In this document: positions 22,090-34,300 of the stretch, in pieces
How the letters are laid out: each line of letters begins with the position of its first letter
How positions within the stretch are numbered: position 1 is the stretch's first letter
NCBI GenBank assembly: GCA_018105865.1
Contig: CM030845.1
Span: 16,476,276-16,540,275, forward strand
Direction: 5' to 3'
Length of the DNA stretch: 64,000 bases
From: Metaphire vulgaris
Taxonomy: Eukaryota > Annelida > Clitellata > Crassiclitellata > Megascolecidae
The notes under the pieces: model-generated
Seen by the model: only the letters and a program-made list of their open reading frames with translations
The model's database searches: none
What the model was told of the DNA's origin: nothing
Position numbers and translations under genes: made by a program

Positions 22090-23013
22090 ATGCTTCGTCA
22101 TCGCGTCCTATCATTTGCGCTATGGACAACGGCAGTCTGCATACTCTACTGCGCAGTTGGTAATTAGAACTCTAATTATAGAATACTTTTCTGGGAGTTT
22201 TGTTGACAGACTCGCTATGCTGCTTCATTAGCGTATAGCGCAACTAAACTAATTCCGTGGTGCATTAAAGATTGTAATAGCATGAAGTATTTGCTTTGCG
22301 TGTGTATTATTTGGATCAACGTACGTCGTACAGTAATCTCGATATCTAACAAGATAGGCCTATTTAAAACTTCAGAATCATCCTAAATACCAAATAATAA
22401 TTATAGAGTACTGTGGCGAACCGGGCTACTAGTCAGTAACTTAGTAAGATTGTTCTCTTCCAAGATGTCGACGGCCCAGTCTACTTTAGGCGTTGACTCT
22501 TATCTTAGGCACGTGTACATCAATCCTATCTTTTTGGATAGGAATGAGACGACGACGATGATGATGAAGATAATGATGGTGATGATGACGACGACGATGA
22601 TGATGACGGTGACGATGATGATATCCTACGCTAATCACAGTGGTATTTATTGACTGACTAATCTTTCCTATTGTGCTATAGCCCTATACCTAAGACTTTT
22701 AACTCCAGTTTATCATTTGACAAACACATTGATGTTATAAGCAAATCTGCGCACTGTCGTATTCGTGACCTCCGCAGAATCAGGCGCATTGGAATTAACT
22801 GCCAGCATTAATCCTCTCCGCTGAGTCTCTTGTGACATTTCGATCAAAGACTCAACACGTACATGTCTCTGTTGCCTCTATTACAGTTGTGCGCGGTATC
22901 CGTCATACCTGGCACCCGAAAATCAAACTGACTTTGACAATGGCGATTACGATTCTGCTTGGAACGACCGTAGACTGATGCCGTGTATTAATAAATGGCG
23001 CTACTGAAGCCAT

Positions 23014-23070
<57 letters not shown>

Positions 23071-25670
23071 TGTACAATAAGTAATTAGACTGAACCCCTA
23101 CTCTCTCTTTTGCTCTGTAGATTTGAATGAATCAACGATTGTTGTTCGCCCCGAAAATCAGTGTGCAATTGTTGGAGAAACAATTCAATTTAACTGCTCA
23201 ACAGATAGAAGAGGCAGTGATACGATTGAATGGAAACACATGGCTCTAAATGGCTCGGAGTTTGAATTCGTCTACTCATTGGGTTTTGTAAGCAATAGTT
23301 TTAAGCGATTTAACGTAAACGTCACTGCTGAAACTGGATCCTACAACCTCATCATTAGCAAAGTTATGTCTGAGGATACAGGAACATTCCGATGCAAGGA
23401 AAAGGACTCTTCAACAGAATTCAAAGACGCTCTTCTCATAGTCAGGGGTAAAGCATCAATGAAATACCTTGAATTCATCTGAACCTAACTCTATTTGCTA
23501 ACTCATCATCACTAAGCAGTCAACCCAACCACCTTACCTCCGGTCCTTGCTTACTGTCCAGGCTCATAGACACTCAACCAAGACTTCATATGCATTAGCT
23601 CTTGAGATATCACACAATGTAATGTAATGTAAAAATGTATTTGCATAGCGCTCCCGCTGTAATTATTGGATATTGACAAAGAGATAAGTTTTAAGTCGTT
23701 TCAAAAAGAGGGCCATAGAATTAGGAGTTGCTAAGCCACACATAGGCCTAATGGCGTCAAGAGCATTCCAAAGGACGTGGAGCCGTAGGCCCTACTGCGG
23801 CGCAGCTTCCCGTCGGAGACCAAGCCCAAGTCCCCGAGGGAGGCCCCACTGAGGGGCGCAGCTCCAGGTGTGGAGCCGCAGGTCCTACTGTGGGGGGGCG
23901 CAGCCTCCCGTGGGAGACCTAGCCCCAGACCCCGTGGGGGTTGTATGCTCCACAGCCCCCCCGGAGAGAAAAGTCCCAGCCCTCCGTGGGAGACAAAGTA
24001 GACGTAGCGTGGTCTCGTGCCGTCCATGGCTCTTGGAAAAAATGACGCCCCAACCTCCTCCTATTATAACTGACAAGCAAAAAAAGTCGTCGTCGCTCAA
24101 TTTGCCGGAAAAAAGGCCATCGCTGCTCAATTTCCGCCCCATTCAAATTTTGCCGCCCCTACACTAAAACTCTCCGACAACCTGACGAGCAAAAAAAATT
24201 TCATCGCCGCTCAATTTGCCGCCCTCTTCATGTGTGCCGCCTTTGGCTCGAGCCACAGTAGCCATTGGCACGCTACGCTACTGGCCCAGTTACCCCGATT
24301 CTCAGCGGGTCAGCTCTGGCTGTCGCTATAGTGGTAAATGCTGGTGTTAAAATTCATTGTAATCTGAAGATAAAGTTATAGTGCTTTTCAGGTTCGGTTG
24401 ACTGCAATGGCAGAGAAATGGCAGTTAAGCAAGACTCAGAAAGATGCACGAACGAAAACTCAATTCTAGGAATTACCGCAACAATCCTTGCTATCAACGT
24501 CGTTTTCGTCTCCTTCCATTTCTGGAATTATTTTCAAGGTAAGTCAAATGCAGGCGCCTGATTAGCTACCGTCAATGCAACTGATATCGGTCTACTTGCA
24601 AGCGTTGTGCGATCGGTTCCCGTCAGAACACCGAAGTTAAGCAACGTCGAGCGCGGTTGGTACTTGGATGGGTGACCATCCTGGGATCTAGTCGTGGTGC
24701 CGGCGGCCAACCAAGCCGTTCATCGCTTAGGCGTCGATAAATTGGTAGCAGCGTTAATCTGCGAAGGTAAAACGCAGGTCTAAAGAAAGCAATGGCAAAC
24801 TGGCATTAGCCACCTGCGTCGCTCCTTGCCTAGTACACGGCGCCAGATCCTACGCTCGTTCGAGTACGGGATTACCTTTACATTTAATGTATCTGTAGAG
24901 TGTAGACGTACTCTACCACGTCTAGCCTTAAAGGCTAGTCTTAGCGAACTTGTGGGAATGGTTCCTAGACTTTTAAGTAAGTAAATAAAAAATCTCGTGA
25001 ATTTATATACAGTAGCCCTTCGGAAAGTAGTACAGTAGTAGCTGTTTATTCGTGTGCGCTTAATCTTAAGTATAGGGTCAAATCTACTAGTTTCATTACT
25101 TAAGCGGACCACAATGTTATAAAATTCTAAAATTTAGACACTAATGTAGAATAGATGATCATGATTGAGAAAAATCGATTTTGATACATAGGCAATCCAA
25201 TATGTTTATAAAATAATCTAAACTCTAGAATATTATGGATCGCATATTATTGCGACTTACTTTCGTTTAGTTATTATTATTTATTTATTCGAACGTAATT
25301 ACATCTTTAAATTATTCTTTAAAAATATATGTCGCCTATTGAGGAGGCTTCGTGTGTCAATTTATGAGAGCTGACGGGTCATAAGTTGCCTGCTGGCCGT
25401 GGTTTTGGAAGCCCTGGCTTATGGGTACGGCGCTTTTTAATAGGCACGGCGTCTTTACTTGATGGTTCAAGCTAAAAAGTGCATGCAAGAGCGCCGTTGA
25501 GATAATAAAAACTGCGAAAATGCAAATACGCGTCACCCTACCTTCTAATTTCGTAGGTTTGAACTCAACTCTTTCATGAAAATCCCTCTAAGAGTTAATC
25601 CACTTTTGGTAGAATTGTCAGTCCCAAGAACATTATTTATACATTTGCAGAGAAAATGTGTTGCTCTTAA
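22090..25670 (+). CDS. Single-Ig-domain type I membrane protein, four exons
   Basis: Exon 1, 22090-22159, is a signal peptide (MLRHRVLSFALWTTAVCILY). Exon 2, 23121-23447, is a V-type Ig domain with Cys in TIQFNCSTD, Trp in IEWKHM and DTGTFRCKEK. Exon 3, 24392-24538, has a juxtamembrane stretch and the membrane segment ILGITATILAINVVFVSFHF. Exon 4, probably 25651-25670, encodes EKMCCS and a stop. All junctions are phase 1, with acceptors tgctctgtag, gcttttcag and acatttgcag and donors gtaatt, gtaaag and gtaagt. The four exons total 564 nt, predicting 187 aa. The tail has no tyrosine motif, and the CC could be palmitoylated. The last exon is the least sure part. Introns hold LINE, hAT and SINE insertions. 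A surface recognition or adhesion role is inferred. Confidence 0.72.
22541..22625. repeat. (GAY)n imperfect repeat in intron 1
   Basis: GACGACGACGATGATGATGA-type triplets in the first intron of the Ig gene. Confidence 0.9.
22680..23070 (+). mobile_element. LINE RT-thumb fragment with (AAT)n end
   Basis: The frame near 22700 reads SLSFDKHIDVISKSAHCRIRD, the thumb region of L2/CR1-like LINEs. Downstream coding is scrambled and ends in (AAT)n at 23017-23070. Lies in intron 1. Confidence 0.65.
23755..24282. mobile_element. GC-rich tandem block and hAT-like element in intron 2
   Basis: 23755-23995 holds two to three degenerate copies of a roughly 105-bp GC-rich unit (GTGGAGCCGYAGGYCCTACTG). From about 24000 to 24282 lies a relative of the 21617-21880 hAT MITE. 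Its right end GGCACGCTACGCTACTG mirrors CAGAAGCGTAGCG, and it has CAATTTGCCG repeats and two inverse copies of the GACC-T(n)-GCTTGTC motif. I could not find a matching target duplication. Confidence 0.6.
24601..24985 (+). mobile_element. 5S-rRNA-derived SINE
   Basis: 24601-24703 matches animal 5S rRNA from about base 25 onward: CACCGAAGTTAAGCAACGTC, then GGTACTTGGATGGGTGACC. This includes the internal A-box and C-box promoter parts. A non-5S body and a TAAGTAAGTAAATAAA tail follow. The 5' part of 5S is missing. 5S-headed SINEs (SINE3/DeuSINE types) are known mainly from deuterostomes. Lies in intron 3 of the Ig gene. Confidence 0.85.
24990..25400. repeat. Interspersed repeat shared with 59150-59440
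   Basis: Shares diverged blocks (GGACCACAATGTATAAAATT, CTCTAGAATAYTRYRGAT, GAGAGCTGAYGGG) with 59150-59440. The start AATCTCGTGAATTTATATA also recurs near 36360 and 41795. Probably a LINE or SINE 3' region. Confidence 0.6.
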
Positions 25671-25687
25671 ATGCTAGGAGAATGTAA

Positions 25688-25850
25688 GGAGAAGAAGACA
25701 CTGGAAGAGAAAAGCTCTAAATCAGAACAAGAAAAAGACACCGGAAGAGAAAAGATTGAATCAGAAGAAGAAGAAGACACCGGAAGAGAAAAGATTGGAT
25801 CAGTAGAAGAAGAAGAAAAAGGAAGCTTGAAATCAAACAACAGAAATTAA
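25688..25850. repeat. 39-40-bp GA-rich tandem repeat
   Basis: Three copies of GACACCGGAAGAGAAAAGAT plus a (GAA)n spacer, just after the predicted stop of the Ig gene and so probably in its 3' UTR. Confidence 0.85.
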
Positions 25851-26114
25851 TTAGCTAAAGGAAATGGTAAAGAGGCCATCCATAAATGTCGTCACGCGAT
25901 TTTGGCAGTTTTTTTACCCCACCCTCCCCCTCGTCACAAAAAGTCAGACCCCTCAAATATGACGTCAGAACGTGTTAACCCCCCCGTCATCTTGTCGTCT
26001 TTCCAATGTCAAAATTAATGTTTCGTTTGAAAATATTCATCCTACTTATTATAGTTGAAACAATATTCAGAAACTTTTCCAAATTCTTTTTTTTAAATTA
26101 AGTATAATACTTAT

Positions 26115-27151
26115 TAGGGTGATCAGTTTTCCGGTTTTTGCGCCCACGTGGCAGCCTGCACGTGCTTGTACGTGCCACGGTTTCGTCGTCATTTTCGGCA
26201 TTTACCGACGTTCTGCGCTTGGTTTTTGCGCCAACCGCTCTGACTTCTAACAGGAGGGAATTCCACGCTATGGGATTACCCCTAGAGAGGAATTTGTCCC
26301 CAAACTTTGCGGTCTTAGCTAGGGGGGGGCACGACGAGTCTTATTCCTTGGTCAGATCTAAGGTTCGATTGACCTGTCCTCGACCCTACCCTATGCACCA
26401 GCTTAGCTAAGTAGTCAGGGCACGGCAGGTCGTGCAAGGCCCTAAACGTCAGCCAGCAGCGTTTGTATAGTATCCGTTCCGGAACTTTCAGCCAGTGTAG
26501 ACGGTCACGAAGCAGTGGCGTGACATGTTCTCTCCACAAATGACAAACATGAGAAAACTAGTTGTCCAAAAGACAAGACTAGACAAGCACAATGACTGAA
26601 TTATATGCAGAAGCGCAAAGTACGTGATCTAAGCAATGCAAAATAATGTCAAAACATATATTCTTTGTTACTTCCTGTTAACGATTTGTGCTGATATTTT
26701 AATAAAACCGATTGTAGATCTGATAATAAAATCTGATTGTACAGTAGATCTGATTGTAAAAGATATGATTGTAAACTGATTGTAGATATAAAATACAGTT
26801 GATTTAACTGAAGTTAATAATATTAATAATTAGCATATGCATTTTAATAATTGTCAACCAAGTGAATAGAATTTACATAAATAAATTTACTTATATAGCG
26901 CCTGCATGCCAAATTTACTAAAGATGCAGTGGCGCTGTATATTTGTTGACTTTTATATTAAGTTCTGTTGGTTGTAAAATAAAATAGCAAAAATATAAGC
27001 CTAGGTATTTAATTATGGAAAAATCCATTCCGGGACGTCTCATTATCCCGGAAAGGACCTGTCCGGGACGCGGGACGCGGGACGCGGGACGCGGGACATT
27101 TTATTCCATTCCTGGACTGTCCCGGCCAATCCGGGACACCTGGTCACCCTA
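26115..27151. mobile_element. hAT element, 1.04 kb (TAGGGTGATCAG termini)
   Basis: A perfect 8-bp duplication ATACTTAT (26107-26114 and 27152-27159) flanks it. The ends are TAGGGTGATCAG and CTGGTCACCCTA. The right subterminal part has CGGGACG repeats typical of this family. No transposase. It captured or received a LINE fragment. Confidence 0.95.
26230..26540 (-). mobile_element. LINE 3' coding fragment inside hAT
   Basis: The minus-strand frame has HVTPLLRDRLHWLKVPERIL followed by LTFRALHDLPCPDYLAKLV, the conserved RT C-terminal block of CR1/L2 LINEs. It is two levels deep in other elements. Confidence 0.85.
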
Positions 27152-27526
27152 ATACTTATAAGTGTAAAGTACGTTCGATTTTGCGGTAAAATAACACTGC
27201 GGTATTAATAAAAATTAAAAAATATTTAGTATTATGCGACGTCACTTTTCTGGAACCCCTCGATCCCCGTCGTCACACATCGTCACAACTGTTTGAACCC
27301 CTCCCCTAAGTGCGTGACGTCATTTATGGATGGTCCCAAAGAACATAGAAGACTATAAAACAGTAAACACATACCTGTATCATATAGAAAATGTCCCTCT
27401 TGTATTTCCGTTAAGTTTTATTATGTACAAATTTTAGTGGCTACCAATTATTATTTATTTTATTCATATTATGGATGTTTAATGAAAGTTGTAGCCTATG
27501 TTCTGCATAAGTTTACATTTCCTTAC

Positions 27527-27664
27527 CAATTTCAAATCCGTTGTTAATTTTGCAACGTTCTAGCAGAAGTCTCCTATAGTGACGCATGTGTCTTTCTGGA
27601 ATCCTGAAGATTGTTGACCGCGCTTGTTCATAGGTCAAGGTTGAAGCATGATCAGGCATCTTTG
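27527..27664 (-). CDS. Orphan phase-1 coding exon, kinase-juxtamembrane-like
   Basis: On the minus strand, acceptor ttactcattttcag precedes 27664 and donor gtaagg follows 27527. The 138-nt exon opens and closes in phase 1 and reads KMPDHASTLTYEQARSTIF, RIPERHMRHYRRLLLERCKI and NNGFEIG. The end FEIG(K) resembles the start of many tyrosine-kinase domains, but no further kinase exon is visible. Orientation and phase match the Ig receptor exons at 31330-34915, so it may be a downstream exon of that gene. Confidence 0.45.
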
Positions 27665-27699
27665 CTGAAAATGAGTAATTGAATGAAAATGAGTAGGCC

Positions 27700-29040
<1,341 letters not shown>

Positions 29041-29960
29041 TCTGTGTGTCTCTCTTTCGTGGGTTATTTGAATCTACTCGAGCCTCACTCCTTGTTCTCG
29101 CACTCAATTCATTGCGAAGATTAATCTCTCATTTTTGTATCAATTCATTTTCTCTGAATATAAATATATAGGCCTAAGAGACACTATATAAGTCCCCTAT
29201 TACATTACACTGCAATAATTTTATTTATTCGAAACAACTTCTACAGCGCCGTGGATTAGCGAAGGCCAAAGTGAAAAGCACTGTCGACAAAATCACATTT
29301 CATTTAGGAACGGAAGATGTTGGTCGTCTTGGAAATCCGCTCAGATGGTTCGAAGGAAGGATGGCTCGCTGCCGTGACGCCATCCATCGGTGAATTCTTG
29401 AGAAAGTGGTCTTCTCCAAGAAAATCTTTCCGGCAAATTGACTCGTCAATGCAATGAAAGTTCTTGCTCACTTGTTCTCACTTTTATTACTCACAAAAGC
29501 ATAATGCATGATAAGCTGTCGTTGCTTGATCATTCCAGTGTGTTGATATCTTCTTCTTGATTTCCGATTTTTTTATCTGTCGCCAGACTCGCCACCATCT
29601 TTTAGAACTGCTCTGTAGACTAACTTCTTGAAGTTTCATTGCAAAGCTTAATGTGGTAATTAGTGTTAGCGCATTAAGTTGAAATCATCAAGGACTTAGA
29701 CGAGTAAAAGAAATTGATTCTAGGACTTTTCTTGGTAAAACAAATAAATTAAAGTCCTGCTCTTGGAAACAATAATAATGATAATGTTGACTATCTGCTA
29801 TGATTTTAGGCGTTAAGTATATTGTGTTCAATGTTTAATAATGTTCCATCGCCATAGAGCTCGACATATTGACATGGTCTAGATGTCTTTCCTTCTTCCG
29901 TCTTCTCTAGAGTCACACTTTCATACGAATGTCTGCTTGACCTTCTCCCTGGAATTGCCA
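29041..29960. other. Possible continuation of receptor tail coding; otherwise nothing
   Basis: Between 29960 and 29830 on the minus strand the frame of the exon at 29965-30077 stays open past its TAG. It includes SYESVTLEKTEEGKTSRPC and QYVELYGDG, which look like SH2-binding tyrosine motifs. The rest of the stretch shows nothing. Confidence 0.35.
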
Positions 29961-29964
29961 TTCT

Positions 29965-30077
29965 CTATATTCGGTCAATATTTTCTTCCATAGAATTATA
30001 GGAAGAAGGATTCCGCGAGACTGAATGTTGTCTCCCGTAGAGACGGCGTCCTGTTGCTGTCCGGGCGAAGCATTTGT
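29965..30077 (-). CDS. Candidate cytoplasmic-tail exon of the Ig receptor
   Basis: A phase-1 acceptor (ggaaattacgttcag) precedes 30077. The frame reads KCFARTATGRR, SVSRNPSSYNSMEENIDRI and then TAG at 29965-29967. YNSM is a YxxM motif, the form bound by the PI3-kinase regulatory subunit in other receptors. The same frame continues open after the TAG with more tyrosine motifs, so the stop may be a mutation or an allele. Support is motif and phase only. Confidence 0.45.
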
Positions 30078-30628
30078 CTGAACGTAATTTCCAGAGACAA
30101 TACAATACAATGCAAGATCGCTTTATTATTAAAGTAACCTTGGTAAAACAAAAGGTCAAAGCATGCACAATACATGATAATGCATAATACATACCTTACG
30201 TATCAAATGCAAATCAAAAGTTGTTGGAATTTAAAATTCTTTTTACATTTAGGCCCACGTCCTGAATATAATATGCTTATTATAAAGTTTTTAATTTTTA
30301 CCAATTAATTAATTATTCCGGTGAGGAATTTCCAGGTTGTGTCCTTGAGGTCTAAGGATGTAGTTCTGTTGAGAGGTTGCTTTAGGTGTAAGGAATTCCG
30401 AAGGATGTGCAGATGGCTCTCTTCTCTTCTATTGCCTTGAATAAATGGTGGTCTAGTTGATTTGCCATGTCTTCGAAGTTCGGAATGGAATTAGACCAAC
30501 GATTATTTTTTTACATTATAGAAAGAATGTTTTGATTCTCTGCTTATCACATTAAGCCTTTTCAAGCAGGAGAAGCATATATAAGTTTAGATCTCACTAT
30601 AGCATTAAATATACTTTGAAGGGATTCA

Positions 30629-30807
30629 CTACTTATTCCTTGTGTTCAAAGAGTTCTCAAAACATGCAAAGACTGGAGTTTCCACTTCACGTTCCCTGTC
30701 ATCGTAAGATTCGTATCGAGTTCTCAATTCTACCGTCTCAAAGGCCTTTCTGTTTCTGGCTGAACGCTGTTGAGTGATAACCAGATTGCGAGAAATACGA
30801 TCGGCCG
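30629..30807 (-). CDS. Candidate cytoplasmic exon or alternative end of the Ig receptor
   Basis: A strong phase-1 acceptor (ttgtgtgctttcag) precedes 30807. The frame reads ADRISRNLVITQQRSARNRK, AFETVELRTRYESYDDRERE and PVFACFENSLN and stops at 30629. Rich in Arg/Glu, with two tyrosines in RYESYDD. It joins in phase to the transmembrane exon at 31330. No clear phase-1 donor before the stop, so it may be an alternative terminal exon. Confidence 0.5.
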
Positions 30808-31329
30808 CTGAAAGCACACAATGTATACATGCAGACATCGACAACATCTTCATAGCATTCCTAATTGAAATCGGACAATGCAATACTCAAATTGAAAGAT
30901 CTCTGACTTACATATTGAAGCGCATAAACATTAGAGTCACAGTAAGAAATAAATTATGTCTTTTATGTATAAGACATTTGGGTTTCGAACAATATGACAG
31001 TGATATCCAGGATGTATTTATGTTTGTCAAGACTGTCATTGCAACAGCATTTAACTGCTGTCAAAGCCCATAACTACTGCACTTTCCATGTCTCTTCAAC
31101 TGATCTTGTTTTAGAATCAATCTAAAGTGTCTATTTATACGAATACTGAATGTACATCTTAATATCATTGCTCCAACTTTGTGCAACCGACTCATGTTTC
31201 AGCAACTACAGTATGGCCTATATATATGCATATGCAATTACAATTCAACTAACGGCCAAGCAACATTGTCACTCAGTTAAAATGTACCTAATGATCGTGA
31301 AATCTAGATATATTCATAGATAACTTTAC

Positions 31330-34300
31330 CTTTCCGTTTTCTCTTGGAACAAAGTTTCCAAATGACAACAACTATTAAGAGCACAGCGGCGGCGGCGGTT
31401 GTAGGAACCGCAAGCTTTACAGCGAGGATAGAGTTGGTTGATTTCAATGCTTGCGTCTCACTTTCTGTTACTTTTATTGCAGTGGCTGAAATACAGAAGA
31501 TAAGAAACATTACTGTGATCAATCATTTAACATGTTCAGGTGTCTAACATAAACACACACGCCTGCTATTCTAAGCTTCGTGTATATAGTAGAAAAATGC
31601 ATAGTACAAAAACCTCTGGCGTCTAGCTGCAGCCCTAAGTAATTTTGACAACGCTAATCTCTTTCCCCAGAATAATCCAGCCGGATCCTGTATTCTTCAA
31701 TTTTAGATTAAGCGTCTGAACTGAGACAAACCTGCATCTAGGCCTATGATATTTTCGAGTACTGTAGATTAGACGCAATAAAAACTCAGTTGAGGTTATA
31801 ACGCGTCTATTATTATTACGCCAAATGCCGTCGCTAAAAGTGTCAGCCAAGAAATGTTCTCACAACAGTTCAGTTTTAAGCTTCTGCGTTAGTCAATTCA
31901 CCTCCGAAGATTTAAAAACAATTTGCTATACCATATATTTTTTATATCTAGAGGCCTACTCTCTTCCTAGTCCACTGATTAAAACTACGACAGTTCATGG
32001 AACTTTGGGCATTTCCGAGTCAACGCTTTTTTAATATTTGCTGCATTTTACGTTGATATAAGCTTATCTTTAATTACTACAGCGATTCGGCCTTCTTGTA
32101 CAGTAAATCATATTGAACCAATGAAGGCTGCCATCTTGTCTTACTAGAATTTTCGCTTGTCATTTCTGTCACGTTCTGTTGGTCCCAGGTGATGATGTTA
32201 GATACATTTGATTCCAAAGTAACGGAGTCTTCATATATGGGAATATTAGGCGCCATGTGTTCGTGTGAGAAGTTCCGACTTGTAAAACGCAGATGACATC
32301 TGTAAATCGCTTTGCTGAACTCAACTGAACTGATTTCCAAATGGACGGTGATTTTGCGACTGTCATTTGACAATACCCTGTAGCGTTGTTCGCTCTTCAC
32401 TGCGATGATTTCACCAAATTCTGATTCAGTCAGCACTAGCTGAGGTTCCCACGGTCCATTGAAACGAACTTCACAGGAGATGTGGGAAGAATTCCTATTG
32501 TATATTTTAGGACTTCCATCTAAGTGACGAATAGGCGAAAGCATAATTATATACAAGACAACATCAATTGATATGTTAAAATCAATGCTTACATCAGTCA
32601 ATGAATAGCAAGACAAACAGATTACAAGTTAATGCTTACAGCATCACAAACAATTAAATGGTATGGCTAAAGATAGAGTGATTGAACTTGTATGCCCTTC
32701 GAGTATTAATTAACTCATTAATGCATGACTTTTCAAAACTCGGAGAAACTCTCAGGGATTACTGACAATATGACATGATTCTGATATAAAGTAAGTAAGT
32801 AAAGTCAAGATTAATGTGGTGACTAGTCGACAGACTGCGCGAACACATTACATAACTAAGTAACTAAATACAGTAACTAGTTCTGAATAGCCAGGACTTG
32901 AGGCGCTTCTTGAATGTGTCGAGTGATGGAGACTCCTGGATGTCAGCAGGAAGCTAGTTCCAAGCGCGCGCAGCAGCTACCGGAAAAGTTCGATCACCGA
33001 CAGTGACGAGACGCGTCCTAGGGACAATCAGTTCAGCCGTGGTAGAGGATCTTAGTCTTCTTCTACGGCCTTCGAGATCCGAGACGCTGCGCAACTCGGT
33101 CGCCAGATAGTTCGGTCCTGTTCCGTGCAGGCAACGATAAACGAGACTTGATAGTTTAAACTTAATGCGCTCTGACACGGACAGCCAGTGTAGATCGATA
33201 AGTAGCGGAGTGACGTGCTCGCAACACGCAGACCGATGAATTAGGCGAGCAGCCCCATTCAGGACTGACTGCAGCCTGCAGAGTAGAGAGGCAGGCGATC
33301 CAGCGAGGACGGCATTTCTATAGTCTAGTCTGGTGAGGACTAGAGCTACGACCAGCGTCTTGAGGACGGCTTGAGAGACTGATCGACGTAGACTCTTGAT
33401 CAGCCGGAGAGAGGCGAAGCAGCTTGCAACGGTCTTAGCTGCATGCAGCTTCATCGTCGCTGCACTGTCGAGATAGATGCCCAAGTTCCGTACGGATGTG
33501 ACTGGACGTAGCTCGAGATCGTTAATCCTGATACAGGAACGCGGCAGCTGTTGTTGATTCCGGTCAGTGGCGAGCCAGAGGACCTCGGTCTTGGCGACAT
33601 TGAGCTGAAGCCTGTTAGACTTCAGCCAGTCTGCCATCTCATCCAGACACCGAGTAAGATGCTCAAGCAGTTGCTGCGTCTCCGAGGGCCAGCAGCCTCC
33701 ATATATCTGGGTGTCATCCGCATACAAGTGTCCTTGGAGCCCATGTTGACAGATGAGACGTAACAGGTCAGTCACGTATAGGGTAAACAGGATGGGTCCA
33801 AGAACAGATCCTTGCGGGACACCGCAGATAACGTGGGATGGGTGAGTGCTGGAGTTGGAACAACGCACGCATTGTGTACGGCGATCGAGATACGAATGGA
33901 ACCATTTAAGGGCCACATGACCAATGCCGTACGAGACATTAAGTCGACGCAGTAGTATCGAGTGATCCACCGTGTCGAAAGCGGCCGTAAGATCGAGAAG
34001 AACGAAAACAGCCAGCTTACCTTACTCTGATATGTAAAGAGTGTTTAGAAAAATCTTGTATATTTTTCAAATAATGGATGTTTTTAAGTGCGTCCCATAT
34101 TAGGGACGCTATGAAGTATTGAGGTGTTACATCAACAGTTAAGGGCTATCTACAAATGACGTAACGCACTTAGGCGGGGGGTTCAAACATTTGTGACGAC
34201 GTGTGACGACGGGGAGTTGCGGAAATGTGACGTCACTTAATACTAATTTTTTAGGTGGCGACCTTTTTTGCCTGTCAAAATTTTTCCAAAGACGAGTCGA

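Larger units (their letters stand above)
25872..27337. mobile_element. MITE (CATCCATAAATG termini) split by a hAT element
   Basis: The left end GAGGCCATCCATAAATGTCG and the right end, inverted, GGGACCATCCATAAATGACG bracket 1.47 kb. Without the hAT element at 26115-27151 the MITE is about 0.43 kb, close to its relatives at 34143-34503 and 53826-54243. Superfamily not assigned; the flanks are A-rich. Confidence 0.85.

Noticed and set aside
24601..24703. Functional 5S rRNA gene
   Set aside because: Lacks the first 25 bases and continues into a SINE body and tail instead of a T-run terminator.
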